64,000 bases of DNA from assembly GCF_017876595.1 (NCBI RefSeq), contig NZ_JAGIOG010000001.1:2976001-3040000 (forward strand), given 5' to 3'. The notes under the pieces are model-generated. The model was given only the letters and a program-made list of their open reading frames with translations. It was not told the DNA's origin and made no database searches. The translations under genes were made by a program, and so were the position numbers. This stretch comes from Aeromicrobium fastidiosum. GTDB taxonomy: Bacteria > Actinomycetota > Actinomycetes > Propionibacteriales > Nocardioidaceae. Shown piece by piece: positions 41,399 through 50,128 of the stretch (position 1 is the first letter of the stretch; each line of letters begins with the position of its first letter).

Positions 41399-41422
41399 CT
41401 CAACCTTGACGTGAGGGTTGAG
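41399..41422. promoter_or_regulatory. inverted repeat CTCAACC/GGTTGAG
   Basis: Perfect 7-bp arms at 41399-41405 and 41416-41422 around a 10-bp spacer. It lies just past the bifunctional nuclease stop and about 138 bp upstream of the MerR gene. Candidate operator in the same promoter. Confidence 0.4.
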
Positions 41423-41424
41423 GG

Positions 41425-41901
41425 TTACTGGTCGAACTGCTCCGGCGTGACCTCGTCGAGGAACTCGCGGAACTTCTCGATCTCGTCGTCCTCGTCGGCA
41501 GTGTCGTCGTCGGACGAGACGATGCCCGCCTCGTCGAGCACGTCCTCGGCGCACACGATGCGCGCGCCCGACCGCAGCGCCAGGGCGATCGAGTCGGACG
41601 GCCGCGCCGAGACCTCGGCACCGGAGGCGAACACGAGCACGGCGTAGAACGTGCCCTCCTGCACGTCGACGATGCGCACCTCGTCGAGCTCGTCGCCGAG
41701 CGACTCGATGACGTGCTGCATCAGCTCGTGCGTCAACGGCCGCACCGTCGGGGTGCCCTGCTGCGCGTAGGCGATGGCGGACGCCTCGACCGCGCCGATC
41801 CAGATCGGCAGGTACCGGACGCCCTCGGCCTCGCGGAGCAGGACGAGCGGCTGGTTGGTCGGCTGCTCGACGCGGACGCCCACGACCTCGACCTCGCGCA
41901 T
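41425..41901 (-). CDS. bifunctional nuclease (BFN) family protein
   Basis: 158 aa. A single BFN domain: NQPLVLLREAEGVRYLPIWI, VEASAIAYAQQG, RPLTHELMQHVI and ARPSDSIALALRSGARI. An acidic tail EDDEIEKFREFLDEVTPEQF follows. Family members show DNase/RNase activity in plants; in bacteria the role is unclear. It corresponds to Rv1829, between the two MerR regulators, and is separated from ftsR by 4 bp. Confidence 0.88.
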   Translation of the reverse strand: MREVEVVGVRVEQPTNQPLVLLREAEGVRYLPIWIGAVEASAIAYAQQGTPTVRPLTHELMQHVIESLGDELDEVRIVDVQEGTFYAVLVFASGAEVSARPSDSIALALRSGARIVCAEDVLDEAGIVSSDDDTADEDDEIEKFREFLDEVTPEQFDQ

Positions 41902-41905
41902 GCGG

Positions 41906-42625
41906 TCAGCCGCGCAATCGACTTCTGACCAGGACCGACTGGAACCGCACCGACAGGGCGGCGAGGCTGGCGACGGTGCGCTCGGCGGCCTCCTTGTCGA
42001 GCTGACGCGACCGCGGCGAGACGACCTGGTCGAACAGCGCGACCTCGCGGTCGGCGGCCGCCCCGAACTGGCGCAGGTGGCGCGGCTCGAGACCCAGGTG
42101 GGAGAACTCCCCCACGATCGACGCGATCTGCAGCGCCGTCGCGTCGTAGTACGTCTGCGTGGGCCGGCGCGGGATCAGCCCGAACTCCTCGATCGCGTCG
42201 AGCGTGGCACCGTCGATGCCGGCCGCCTCGAGCAGCTCGGCACGCGACAGGCGCAGGGTGCCCGACTTCTCGAGGAACGTCTCGGCCGTCGGCAGCCCGT
42301 CGTCGGCCAGGCTCAGGTGCGGTACCCGCGCCGTCGGCCCCTGCGTGGTGTCGGGGACGACGCCACGGTCCATGTCGTCGAGCACCTGGCGGATGTGGCT
42401 GAGCGGCCAGAACTTGTCGCGCTGCTGCCGCAGGATGAACCGTAGACGCTCGACGTCGTCGAACGAGAACTTGCGGTAGCCCGACGGGGTGCGCTCGGGC
42501 TCGAGCAGGCCCTCGGACTCCAGGTAGCGGATCTTGGTGATCGTCAGGTCGGGGAACTCCGGCAGGAGCTCGTCGAGCACCTTGCCGATACCGAGCCGCG
42601 AGAGCTCCGGGAGCGGCTGGGTCAT
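41906..42625 (-). CDS. ftsR: MerR-family regulator FtsR (Rv1828 type)
   Basis: 239 aa. MerR HTH with IGKVLDELLPEFPDLTITKI, then RYLESEGLLEPERTPSGYRK and FILRQQRDKFWPLSHIRQVL. A long C-terminal helical domain includes HLGLEPRHLRQFGAAADREV, typical of Rv1828/FtsR. The C. glutamicum homologue activates ftsZ and other growth genes. The ATG overlaps the garA stop (ATGA), matching the mycobacterial garA-Rv1828 pair. Confidence 0.85.
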   Translation of the reverse strand: MTQPLPELSRLGIGKVLDELLPEFPDLTITKIRYLESEGLLEPERTPSGYRKFSFDDVERLRFILRQQRDKFWPLSHIRQVLDDMDRGVVPDTTQGPTARVPHLSLADDGLPTAETFLEKSGTLRLSRAELLEAAGIDGATLDAIEEFGLIPRRPTQTYYDATALQIASIVGEFSHLGLEPRHLRQFGAAADREVALFDQVVSPRSRQLDKEAAERTVASLAALSVRFQSVLVRSRLRG

Positions 42626-43119
42626 TCGGCGGCTTTCAGTGCTCCGGCGAAGTAGATCAGCCGGTACTTGCCGATCTGCACCTCGTCGCCACCCGACAGG
42701 GTGATCTCGCTGTCGATGCGGTCGCGATTGACGTACGTGCCGTTGAGGCTGCCGAGGTCGGTCACGGTGTAACCGCCCGCGCCGGCGGAGCTGCGGGTGA
42801 ACGTGCCGTGGCGCCGCGAGACGCTGATGTCGTCGAGGAAGATGTCGCTGTCGGGATGACGACCCACCGAGACGCTGTCGCTGTCGAGCAGGAAGCGGGC
42901 ACCCGAGTCAGGCCCGCGCTGCACCAGGAGCATCGCGCTTCCGGCCGGCAGGTTCTCGACCGCCGAGACGTCGGACGCCGTCATCTCCTCGGTGTCGGCG
43001 TCGAGGATCGGGATGTGGGTCGTGTGGTCGGAGACGGCATCGGTCTGATGAACGGGAGCGGACTCGGTCGTGCGCGGTTCGGACGGAACGGCGTCGGGCT
43101 CGTGGTCCGGCGTTGACAT
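42622..43119 (-). CDS. garA: FHA-domain regulator GarA/OdhI
   Basis: 165 aa. The disordered N-terminus holds Thr residues (ADTEEMTASDV) in the position phosphorylated by Pkn kinases in GarA. The FHA domain has VSVGRHPDSDIFLDDISVSR and GSLNGTYVNRDRI. In relatives it inhibits 2-oxoglutarate dehydrogenase and controls glutamate metabolism. The exact ETTS motif of mycobacterial GarA is not present, so the kinase site is inferred. A strong hairpin lies between it and gcvH. Confidence 0.87.
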   Translation of the reverse strand: MSTPDHEPDAVPSEPRTTESAPVHQTDAVSDHTTHIPILDADTEEMTASDVSAVENLPAGSAMLLVQRGPDSGARFLLDSDSVSVGRHPDSDIFLDDISVSRRHGTFTRSSAGAGGYTVTDLGSLNGTYVNRDRIDSEITLSGGDEVQIGKYRLIYFAGALKAAE

Positions 43120-43180
43120 CGGCGTCACTCCTGTGTGCGGTCGACCTCGGTGGGGGCGGTACGTGATGTCCAACCTAGCA

Positions 43181-43224
43181 CCCGGGCAGGGTCCGCCACC
43201 GAGGGTTTGCGGACCCTGCCCGGG
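43181..43224 (-). terminator. 16-bp perfect hairpin between gcvH and garA
   Basis: CCCGGGCAGGGTCCGC (43181-43196) pairs perfectly with 43209-43224 around a 12-base loop. It lies 12 bp past the gcvH stop and 61 bp before garA. There is no T-run. It probably ends or attenuates the gcvH transcript, so garA-ftsR may have its own promoter. Confidence 0.65.
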
Positions 43225-43236
43225 GTCGGGAGACGA

Positions 43237-43614
43237 TCAGCTGGACGTCAGCGCGGCGTAGGCCTCGGCCTCGAGCAGCGATGCGGCGGGATCGTCCTCG
43301 GAGGGGCGCAGCTTGATCAGCCAACCCTCGCCGTAGGGATCGGAGTTGATGACCTCGGGGCCGCCGTCGAGCGCGTCGTTGCGGGCCACGACCTCGCCGC
43401 TGAGCGGCGAGAAGATGTCGCTGACCGACTTGGTCGACTCGAGCTCGCCGACGACCGATCCGGCCTCGACGCGGTCGCCGACGGCGGGCAGCTCGACGTA
43501 GACGATGTCGCCGAGCTGGTCCTGCGCGAAGTCGGTGATGCCGACGGTGGCGATGTCGTCGTCGAGACGCACCCACTCGTGCTCTTCGCTGTAGTACAGG
43601 TCCTCAGGAATCAC
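43237..43614 (-). CDS. gcvH: glycine cleavage system H protein
   Basis: 125 aa. The lipoyl carrier shuttling the aminomethyl group between P, T and L proteins. The lipoylated Lys is in ELESTKSVSDIFSP. LYYSEEHEWVRLDDD and WLIKL are family marks. GTG 43614 is chosen because GAGGAG lies 6 bp upstream and the length then fits the family. An upstream in-frame GTG at 43635 has no ribosome site. Confidence 0.92.
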   Translation of the reverse strand: MIPEDLYYSEEHEWVRLDDDIATVGITDFAQDQLGDIVYVELPAVGDRVEAGSVVGELESTKSVSDIFSPLSGEVVARNDALDGGPEVINSDPYGEGWLIKLRPSEDDPAASLLEAEAYAALTSS

Positions 43615-43649
43615 CGTGTGCTCCTCAGCAGTCACGAAAACGGGGCGGG

Positions 43650-44384
43650 TCAGGATGTTGGTCGAGCGTACTCGGGGCTCTTGACGTCGGCCAACGCGGT
43701 GATCGTGACCTTCTTCTGCTTGGTCACCGTGGCGGATCCACCGCGGGTGGCGACCCTGTCGACGAGTCCGCCGCGAAAGCCTACCGCCTCCGCGAGACCG
43801 TCGGCGTCGCCGATCGCCTCGATGCGGTAGGGCCGCTTGATCTCGCGTCCGCCCACCCGTACCTGGCCGTCGTCGTCGAGGAAGTAGGTCTGCGCCACGA
43901 CGCGGGCGACGCCGTTGATCGCGATGGCCTCGGCCCCGGCGTCGCGCAGCTCCTCGATCGCGTCGAGCAGCGCAGGAGCGTCGATGTTCTTGTCGGGGTC
44001 ACGGATGACCAGCTCGATGCCGGGGCCCGTGGCACCGGCCGTCCCGGCCAGGATCGCCAGCTGCTCGGCGCGGACCTTGGCCTGCGCCTCGGCCCGTTCC
44101 GAGCGGCGTGTGCTGCTGAGCAGGCCGTCGCGGGTCGTGGTGAGGTCGTCGATCTGCGCGCTGAGCCGCTCGTTGGCGACATCGAGCGACTTGAGCAGCT
44201 CGACCAGCTCGTCGCCGCGGACGCCTGCGTAGTCGTCGCTGTCGTCGTCGTTGACCTGCACCGTGATCGCGAACGCGAGGGCTCCGATCAGCACGGCCAC
44301 GACGAGCTGCGTCGCTCGCGGGCGCAGCAGGTCGCGCCATCCCTGGGGGTGCTCGAGCGGGTCGGGGGCGTCGGTCTCAGGCAT
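43650..44384 (-). CDS. DUF881 membrane-anchored protein
   Basis: 244 aa. One membrane segment (about 27-43, LVVAVLIGALAFAITVQV), a coiled-coil about 60-115, then the DUF881 domain (LVIRDPDKNIDAP, ELRDAGAEAIAINGVAR). It corresponds to Rv1825. The protein is probably outside the membrane, in a conserved cluster with DUF1290 and a second DUF881 protein. The role is unknown; a cell-envelope function is suspected from conservation. Confidence 0.85.
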   Translation of the reverse strand: MPETDAPDPLEHPQGWRDLLRPRATQLVVAVLIGALAFAITVQVNDDDSDDYAGVRGDELVELLKSLDVANERLSAQIDDLTTTRDGLLSSTRRSERAEAQAKVRAEQLAILAGTAGATGPGIELVIRDPDKNIDAPALLDAIEELRDAGAEAIAINGVARVVAQTYFLDDDGQVRVGGREIKRPYRIEAIGDADGLAEAVGFRGGLVDRVATRGGSATVTKQKKVTITALADVKSPEYARPTS

Positions 44385-44709
44385 GGAAGATCCTGCGACG
44401 GATGGCGGCGGCGTTGGCGAAGATGCGGATGCCCAGGACGACCACGACACCGGTGGACAGCTGCGATCCGACGCCCAGCTGGTCGCCCAGGTAGACCATG
44501 AAGGCGGCGATCAGGACGTTGGAGATGAACGACACCACGAAGACGCGGTCGTTGAACCGTCGTTCGCCCAGCGCCCGCAGGGCACCCACGACGGCGTCGA
44601 GCGCCGCGACGATCGCGATCGGCAGGTAGGGCTGCAGCGCGGTCGGCACGGTCGGCTGCAGCAGCAGGCCAGCGGCGATGCCGACCACGAGGCCGATGAC
44701 CGGGATCAT
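44377..44709 (-). CDS. DUF1290 small basic membrane protein
   Basis: 110 aa. Four hydrophobic segments, with PYLPIAIVAALDAVVGALRA and RFNDRVFVVSFISNVL matching the DUF1290/Sbp family (Rv1824). Function is unknown. It overlaps the genes on both sides (8 bp and ATGA), so the three are made as a set. Confidence 0.88.
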   Translation of the reverse strand: MIPVIGLVVGIAAGLLLQPTVPTALQPYLPIAIVAALDAVVGALRALGERRFNDRVFVVSFISNVLIAAFMVYLGDQLGVGSQLSTGVVVVLGIRIFANAAAIRRRIFHA

Positions 44710-45500
44710 GCGTCCCCCTCCTCGATCGCGGTGGCGTGCTTGATGGCGAGCCGTGCCTTCGGCGTGGCCTCGACCGTCAGGTCGTCCGATCCTGTCACGT
44801 CGAACAGCACGCCGGAGTTCTTCTCGCGCGTGAGCCAGTCGCGCCGCACGCCGGTCTGCTCGAACCGCTCCTCGAGGGCGTCGGAGTCACCCAGGACGAC
44901 CAGCTCGAACGGTGGGCCGATCGGCTGGTAGTTGACCTTGATGACGCCGCCCGCCTCGTGGACGGAGGTCAGCGACCCGATGCGCTTGCCGTTGACCGAG
45001 ACGGCCTCCGCCCCGGCGTACCAGAAGGTATTCACCAGGACCTGCAGGTCGCTGTCGGTCACGTCGCCCCGTGGGCCCGGACCGGGGCTCACCGTGACCC
45101 GCAGGCCCGGTCCCGTCGCCGGCCGGGCAGAGGCCAGCAGCCGCATCTCCTCGTACTCCGCGTCGAACCCCACGACGGACGACGTCAGCTCGTCGACCTG
45201 GGTGCGCAGTCGCGCGGCCGCGGACTCGCGGCCGGCCAGCAGCGCCTTGCGGGCGTCGATGTCGCTGATGAGCGTCGCCCGTTCGCGCTCCGTCGCGGGG
45301 CGGTCCGTGCGGGTCTGGATCGCGGCGATCGCCACGAGCAGCGCGAACACCGCCAGCACGACGCCCGTCAGCACGGTGTTGAACTCGCGCGACTGTTCGT
45401 ACGGGCCCGACCGGACGACGTAGTAGTCGTCGTCGAGCGCGGTGTCGGCGATCTTCTCGAGCAGCCCGTCGACCTGCTCGGGCACCTGCGGTGCGGCCAT
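44706..45500 (-). CDS. DUF881 membrane-anchored protein
   Basis: 264 aa. One membrane segment about 43-63 (LTGVVLAVFALLVAIAAI), a coiled-coil (LISDIDARKALLAGRESAAA), then the DUF881 domain (YAGAEAVSVNGKRIGSLTSV, PFELVVLGDSDALEERF). It corresponds to Rv1823. It is a paralogue of the other DUF881 protein here, so the two may form a heteromer. ATG 45500 lies 2 bp after the pgsA stop. Confidence 0.85.
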   Translation of the reverse strand: MAAPQVPEQVDGLLEKIADTALDDDYYVVRSGPYEQSREFNTVLTGVVLAVFALLVAIAAIQTRTDRPATERERATLISDIDARKALLAGRESAAARLRTQVDELTSSVVGFDAEYEEMRLLASARPATGPGLRVTVSPGPGPRGDVTDSDLQVLVNTFWYAGAEAVSVNGKRIGSLTSVHEAGGVIKVNYQPIGPPFELVVLGDSDALEERFEQTGVRRDWLTREKNSGVLFDVTGSDDLTVEATPKARLAIKHATAIEEGDA

Positions 45501-45502
45501 CG

Positions 45503-46078
45503 TCAGGCCCGGACCACTCGGGGCGTCGTGGCGAGCAGGCGCCTGACCTGGAAGGCGTACAGGATGCCGCCCCACCAGTAGAGCGCGACGCCCCAGATCG
45601 TGAAGGCCCAGCCGAACACGTTCGCGAGGTCGGCCACGGTGCCGGTCGAGTCGCCGAGCAGCAGCAGCGGGAACGCGTAGAGCAGGCTCGCGGTGGCCGC
45701 CTTGCCCAGGAAGTGGACCGGCAGCGAGCTGTAGCCGCGCGTGCGCAGGAACGGCACGAGGCTGAACAGGAAGACGTCGCGCAGGGGCAGGACGACCGCG
45801 AGCCACCACGGGATGATGTCGCGGAAGCCCAGGCCGATGACGACCGCGAGGATGTAGAAGCGGTCGGCCACGGGATCGAGGATCGCGCCGATCTTGGACG
45901 CCTGGTTGAGCGAGCGGGCGAGCTTGCCGTCGAGGTAGTCGGTGACGCCGGAGATCATGAGGACGAGGAGTGCCAGGCCGTCCTTCTCGGGACCGAGCAC
46001 GAGCCACAGGAACACGGGGACCAGCAGGAGACGGACGAAGCTGAGCGCGTTCGGCACGGTGAGGATGCGCTCGTCCAC
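45503..46078 (-). CDS. pgsA: CDP-alcohol phosphatidyltransferase (PgsA family)
   Basis: 191 aa. The motif [27 protein letters not shown] is the CDP-alcohol phosphatidyltransferase signature (DG-x2-AR-x8-G-x3-D-x3-D). Four to five membrane helices. It probably makes phosphatidylglycerophosphate or another phospholipid; M. tuberculosis Rv1822 is the positional equivalent. GTG 46078 follows GGAG by about 9 bp. Confidence 0.87.
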   Translation of the reverse strand: MDERILTVPNALSFVRLLLVPVFLWLVLGPEKDGLALLVLMISGVTDYLDGKLARSLNQASKIGAILDPVADRFYILAVVIGLGFRDIIPWWLAVVLPLRDVFLFSLVPFLRTRGYSSLPVHFLGKAATASLLYAFPLLLLGDSTGTVADLANVFGWAFTIWGVALYWWGGILYAFQVRRLLATTPRVVRA

Positions 46079-46264
46079 TCGCCGGTCTCCTCTCCGCTGT
46101 CGTCGGGAAGGTCGTCCCCGGTTGTCCACAGACAGCGTAGGACATCGGACCGGACCGGACGCTGGCGGACACGGCCGCGGTGACCACGGGCTGGGCACCG
46201 CCGTTGCACGAGGGAACAGGACTGACAGACTGAGAGTTGAAACTGACGACACAACCCATCACCC

Positions 46265-46281
46265 GGGGCACGACGTGCCCC
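46265..46281 (+). promoter_or_regulatory. hairpin in the sod 5' leader
   Basis: GGGGCAC and GTGCCCC pair around GAC, 9 bp upstream of the GGAGGA ribosome site. It may affect mRNA stability or translation of the sod message. Inference only. Confidence 0.3.
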
Positions 46282-46298
46282 ACATCCCGAGGAGGATC

Positions 46299-46916
46299 GT
46301 GGCTGTCTACACACTTCCGGATCTGCCGTACGACTACGGCGCACTGGACCCGCACATCTCCGGCAAGATCATGGAGCTCCACCACTCGAAGCACCACGCC
46401 GCCTACGTGGCCGGCATCAACCAGGCCCTCGAGCAGCTCGAGGAGGCCCGCGACAAGAACTCCTTCGGCAACATCAACCTGCTGGAGAAGAACCTCGCGT
46501 TCCACCTCGGCGGTCACATCAACCACTCGATCTTCTGGAAGAACCTGTCGCCCGAGGGCGGCGACAAGCCGACCGGCGAGCTCGCCGCGGCGATCGACCA
46601 GGACTTCGGCTCGTTCGACGCCTTCCGCGCGCAGTTCGAGGCCACGGCGCTCGGTCTGCAGGGCTCCGGCTGGGCGATCCTGACCTGGGACACCCTGGGC
46701 CAGAAGCTCGTCGTCGTGCAGCTGTTCGACCAGCAGAACAACATCCCGGCGACGCTGATCCCGATCACGCAGCTCGACATGTGGGAGCACGCGTTCTACC
46801 TCGACTACCTCAACGTCAAGGGCGACTACGTCAAGGCGTGGTGGAACATCGTCAACTGGGCCGACGCCCAGGAGCGCTTCACCGCAGCGACCTCCGGCGG
46901 CCAGATCATCTTCTGA
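46299..46916 (+). CDS. sodA: Mn/Fe superoxide dismutase
   Basis: 205 aa. Metal ligands: first His in [15 protein letters not shown], second in [14 protein letters not shown], then Asp and His in [26 protein letters not shown] is conserved. It converts superoxide to peroxide. Mn or Fe use cannot be settled from sequence alone. GTG 46299 has GGAGGA just upstream. A strong terminator follows. It lies beside the copper cluster. Confidence 0.93.
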   Translation: MAVYTLPDLPYDYGALDPHISGKIMELHHSKHHAAYVAGINQALEQLEEARDKNSFGNINLLEKNLAFHLGGHINHSIFWKNLSPEGGDKPTGELAAAIDQDFGSFDAFRAQFEATALGLQGSGWAILTWDTLGQKLVVVQLFDQQNNIPATLIPITQLDMWEHAFYLDYLNVKGDYVKAWWNIVNWADAQERFTAATSGGQIIF

Positions 46917-46931
46917 TCCGGTCCACCGGCG

Positions 46932-46972
46932 ACGGCGGGATCTCGACCTACTGGTCGGGGTCCCGCCGTTTT
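46932..46972 (+). terminator. intrinsic terminator after sodA
   Basis: Stem ACGGCGGGA (46932-46940) and TCCCGCCGT (46961-46969), with an inner CGACC/GGTCG helix, is followed by TTTT. It overlaps the last codons of the convergent copper gene. Confidence 0.75.
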
Positions 46973-48915
46973 CCGTGAGCGGCCAGATCGCGCAGCCGTG
47001 CGTTGTAGGCCTCGAGGGCGGCGTCGTCGCTGCGGTCCTCGGCACGGTCGAACCGCTTGGCCTCGCGGGCGTCCGACCGGAACCACTGGAACAGGATCGC
47101 CACCATGACCAGCACGAGCGGGATCTCCCCCATCGCCCAGGCCATGCCGCCGCCGAGGTACTGGTCGGCCAGCAGGTCGGTGCGGTACGGACGGTCGAGC
47201 GACTTCCAGTAGTCGAGCGCGAAGACCGTGTTGGACGACATCACGGCGATCGCGAAGAAGGCGTGGAACGGCACCGTCACGAGCAGCGTGCCGAAGCGGG
47301 CGATCGGCGCGAGCGCGTGCGGCGACGGGTCGATGCCGATCAGCACGTAGTAGAACAGCAGGCCCACCGCGAGGAAGTGGATCTCCATGATCGCGTGGCC
47401 CCAGTGGCTGCCCATCAGCGCTTCGAAGATGCCCGTGAAGTACAGACCGTAGAGGCTGCCCACGAACAGGACAGGTCCGACGACGGGGTGCGTGACGATG
47501 CGCGAGAACCGCGACTGGAGGAACCCCAGCAGCATCGCTCGAGGTGAGACCTCGCCGGGCTGGCGTGGCCCCGGCAGGGTGCGCAGCGCGAGGGTCATCG
47601 GGGCGCCGAGGGCCAGGAAGATCGGCGCGACCATCGACAGCAGCATGTGCGACGCCATGTGGGCGCTGAACAGGACGTGCGAGTACTCCCCCAGGCCCCC
47701 GAACGTCGCCCAGGCGACCACGAGCATGCCGGCGAGCCACGACACCGTGCGACCGACGGGCCAGGCGTCACCGCGTCGTCGCATCGCCCAGACTCCGCGC
47801 AGGTAGAACGCGGTGCCGAGGGCGACGATGGCCAGGCCCACGCCGTTGCCCGACCAGCCCCAGAGCAGGCGCAGCACCGTCGGCGCGGCCGGCAGCGGCC
47901 CGCCCAGCAGCTCCTCGACGGGCGTGCGCAGCACCTCGTCACCGACAGGGGTCGGCGTGCGGGACAGTGCGACCGCCAGCCCGACGGCCGCGGCCATGAC
48001 GAACACCTCGGTCGTGGCCAGGCGCAGGAATCCGCTGCCGGCCGCGACGATCCGGCGGCGCTGGGCCACGCCGAAGCAGCCGAGGGCCACCAGAGCCGTC
48101 AGCTTGGCGATCACGAGCAGGCCGTACGCGGTGCCGAAGACGTCGCTGAACGAGCGGAGTCTCACGGCGGCGTTGACCGCTCCCGACACCCCGACCACGA
48201 CGAAGCCCCACAGGGCCAACGTCGAGTAGCGCGCCACGGCGGCGTCGAGACGCTTGCTGCCGCGCGTCGCGACCCAGGCCAGCGCCGTCAGGCCGCCCAC
48301 CCACAGCGACACCCCGAGGATGTGCAGGTAGAGGCTCGTCGTGGCGAGGTCGTGCGAGCCCGACGACGCCGAGTGGCCCGTGAGGGCGATGGGTCCGAGC
48401 GTCGCCAGCGCGAGTCCCAGCGTCGCCGCGACGGACCGGGTGCTCAGCGTCAGGCGCGTCGCCACGGCGATGACCGCGGCACCCGCGGCCTGCAGCAGGA
48501 TCGCCCGACCCTCCGCGAAGCCGAGGAATCCCGTGATGTCGGCCCAGGCCAGCTGGGTCAGCGGCTTGCCGAAGATGTCGCCCGCGACCTTGAGGAAGAA
48601 GTACGCGACGCTGGCGACGGCCCACACCGTCGCCCAGCGCGAGGCGAGGCGCACGGCCTGGACCGAGAGACCCTGCACCTCGGCCTGCGGCGACGGCAGC
48701 AGGAAGGCTGCGGCGACCAGGAAGCCGATGACGAGGACGGCCGAGAGGTCGTTGAGCAGCTTGGTGAACGGCAGCGCCCAGCCCACGAAGGCCCCGGGGT
48801 CGGCGATGCCGATGGGCGCCCGCTCGTACGATCCGCCGCCGAGCACCAGGAAGGCCGCGAGCGCGAGGCCCGCGACGATGAAGCCGACGAGGGTGTCACG
48901 CAGCGTCTGGGTCAT
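46948..48915 (-). CDS. CopD-CtaG fused membrane protein (copper transport / cytochrome oxidase assembly)
   Basis: 655 aa, about 14-16 membrane helices. The N-terminal half (about 1-330) resembles CopD copper-resistance proteins. The C-terminal half (about 345-640) is a CtaG/caa3-type assembly domain: SHVLFSAHMASHMLLSMVAP, IMEIHFLAVGLLFYYVL, DQYLGGGMAWAMGEIP. Many His and Met residues face the membrane. It probably imports or transfers copper for oxidase assembly. The ATG overlaps the copC end by 20 bp, so the two are translated together. Confidence 0.85.
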   Translation of the reverse strand: MTQTLRDTLVGFIVAGLALAAFLVLGGGSYERAPIGIADPGAFVGWALPFTKLLNDLSAVLVIGFLVAAAFLLPSPQAEVQGLSVQAVRLASRWATVWAVASVAYFFLKVAGDIFGKPLTQLAWADITGFLGFAEGRAILLQAAGAAVIAVATRLTLSTRSVAATLGLALATLGPIALTGHSASSGSHDLATTSLYLHILGVSLWVGGLTALAWVATRGSKRLDAAVARYSTLALWGFVVVGVSGAVNAAVRLRSFSDVFGTAYGLLVIAKLTALVALGCFGVAQRRRIVAAGSGFLRLATTEVFVMAAAVGLAVALSRTPTPVGDEVLRTPVEELLGGPLPAAPTVLRLLWGWSGNGVGLAIVALGTAFYLRGVWAMRRRGDAWPVGRTVSWLAGMLVVAWATFGGLGEYSHVLFSAHMASHMLLSMVAPIFLALGAPMTLALRTLPGPRQPGEVSPRAMLLGFLQSRFSRIVTHPVVGPVLFVGSLYGLYFTGIFEALMGSHWGHAIMEIHFLAVGLLFYYVLIGIDPSPHALAPIARFGTLLVTVPFHAFFAIAVMSSNTVFALDYWKSLDRPYRTDLLADQYLGGGMAWAMGEIPLVLVMVAILFQWFRSDAREAKRFDRAEDRSDDAALEAYNARLRDLAAHGKRRDPDQ

Positions 48916-49411
48916 TCCGCCTCCTCAGGGGTGCGAGCAGCAGGACGATCGCGACCACGGCTGCCAGGATGCCCCAGAACAGGTGTGAGCTGTGGCGGTG
49001 GATGAAGTCCTCCTGCTTCGGACCGGCGACCTGGGTCACGGTCCGTCCGGCGGAGACGTCGTAGGCGATGGTGCCCGTCACGGGGTGCCCGTCGGCGGAC
49101 ACGACCCGGTACGACGCGCTGTAGGTGCCACGCTGGCCGACGTCGGCGAGCTTCGCACTGACCGTGTTGTCGAGACCACGCACGCCCGTGACCTTGACCT
49201 GGCTGCCGTCGGGGGCGGCGACGGCCACCTGCGCTCGCCGCGACACGTTCTCGTTGAACGTGAAGGTGATCGAGGAGGGGGCCGCCGCCAGGGTCGACCC
49301 GTCCTCGGGGTCGGTGCCGACCAGCGCCGCGTGGGCGCTGGCCGGTCCGGCCCCGAGGACAAGTGCGGCCGTGACGAGCACGATGCCGCGCAGGAGCAGG
49401 TTGTTACGCAC
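48896..49411 (-). CDS. copC: CopC-domain copper-binding protein with C-terminal membrane anchor
   Basis: 171 aa. A Sec signal peptide cleaves near ASA-HAALVG, leaving His as the new N-terminal residue, the usual CopC Cu(II) ligand. VVSADGHPVTGTIAYDVS is the CopC signature. A C-terminal membrane segment (FWGILAAVVAIVLLLAPL) anchors it. GTG 49411 overlaps the ycnI-type gene by 8 bp. It delivers extracytoplasmic copper to the CopD-CtaG partner. Confidence 0.87.
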   Translation of the reverse strand: MRNNLLLRGIVLVTAALVLGAGPASAHAALVGTDPEDGSTLAAAPSSITFTFNENVSRRAQVAVAAPDGSQVKVTGVRGLDNTVSAKLADVGQRGTYSASYRVVSADGHPVTGTIAYDVSAGRTVTQVAGPKQEDFIHRHSSHLFWGILAAVVAIVLLLAPLRRRNDPDAA

Positions 49412-50093
49412 GACGCCGAGTCTGTCGCAGCGCCACAACCAGTGCCGCCAGCGCGACGACGAGGGCACCGCCACCGAGCCAGGTGCCGATGCGGTCCGTG
49501 CCGCTGTCCGTGGCGGACTCCGTGTCGGCCGAGGCCTTCGTCGTCGCTCCGTGGTCGTCGCCCGTGGGCTCACCGAGGGTCAGCGTCGGTGCCGGGTGCT
49601 CCGGCTCCTCGGCACCCTTGGCCTGCTTCTGGTCCCAGTCGACGACCTCGCCGTCGGCGTAGGTCTGCTGGGCGCTGAACGAGATCGAGTCGGCGTCGGG
49701 GAATGGGCCGCCCGAGATCGCGAACTCGTCGAACTGGCCGACGGGGATGCCGTCGCCCTCGGCCGTCCAGGTGATGGTGCTGACGGCCTCGGTCAGGTCG
49801 TAGTCGCCGACCGTCGTGGGCTTGGCGAGCGGCTTCTTGACCACGTCGACCTTCCAGCCGGGCTTGGTGCCCGCCGAGACGAAGGCGAACGGCGTGTCGG
49901 ACGGCAGCGTGACGACCAGCTTGGTCGTCGCGGCGGTGTCGGACTCGTTGGGGACGCGGAACACGGCCTTGCCGAATCCCTCCTTGGCGGCGTCGGGCGA
50001 CGAGACGCCGACGTGGGCCGAGGCCGGGCCTGCGATCGCCACGAGGGCGACCGTCGTGAGCGCAGCGGCGAGCCGCGCGGTGGTGCGTGTCAT
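49404..50093 (-). CDS. YcnI-family (DUF1775) copper-associated surface protein
   Basis: 229 aa. A Sec signal peptide ends ASA-HVGVSS, leaving an N-terminal His for copper binding as in YcnI. The DUF1775 core has FRVPNESDTAATTKLVVTLP, then KPGWKVDV and PVGQFDEFAIS. A Thr/Ser linker and a C-terminal membrane helix follow. It is the upstream member of the ycnI-copC-copD/ctaG set, which suits copper acquisition. Confidence 0.87.
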   Translation of the reverse strand: MTRTTARLAAALTTVALVAIAGPASAHVGVSSPDAAKEGFGKAVFRVPNESDTAATTKLVVTLPSDTPFAFVSAGTKPGWKVDVVKKPLAKPTTVGDYDLTEAVSTITWTAEGDGIPVGQFDEFAISGGPFPDADSISFSAQQTYADGEVVDWDQKQAKGAEEPEHPAPTLTLGEPTGDDHGATTKASADTESATDSGTDRIGTWLGGGALVVALAALVVALRQTRRRA

Positions 50094-50128
50094 GAGAGTT
50101 CTTCCTGGTCGAGAGATGTGGGTGCGGG

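Noticed and set aside
44706..47045. 779-codon minus-strand frame running through DUF881, pgsA and sod
   Set aside because: Only the C-terminal 264 residues (44706-45500) are a real protein. The rest reads across pgsA in another frame and antisense to sod.
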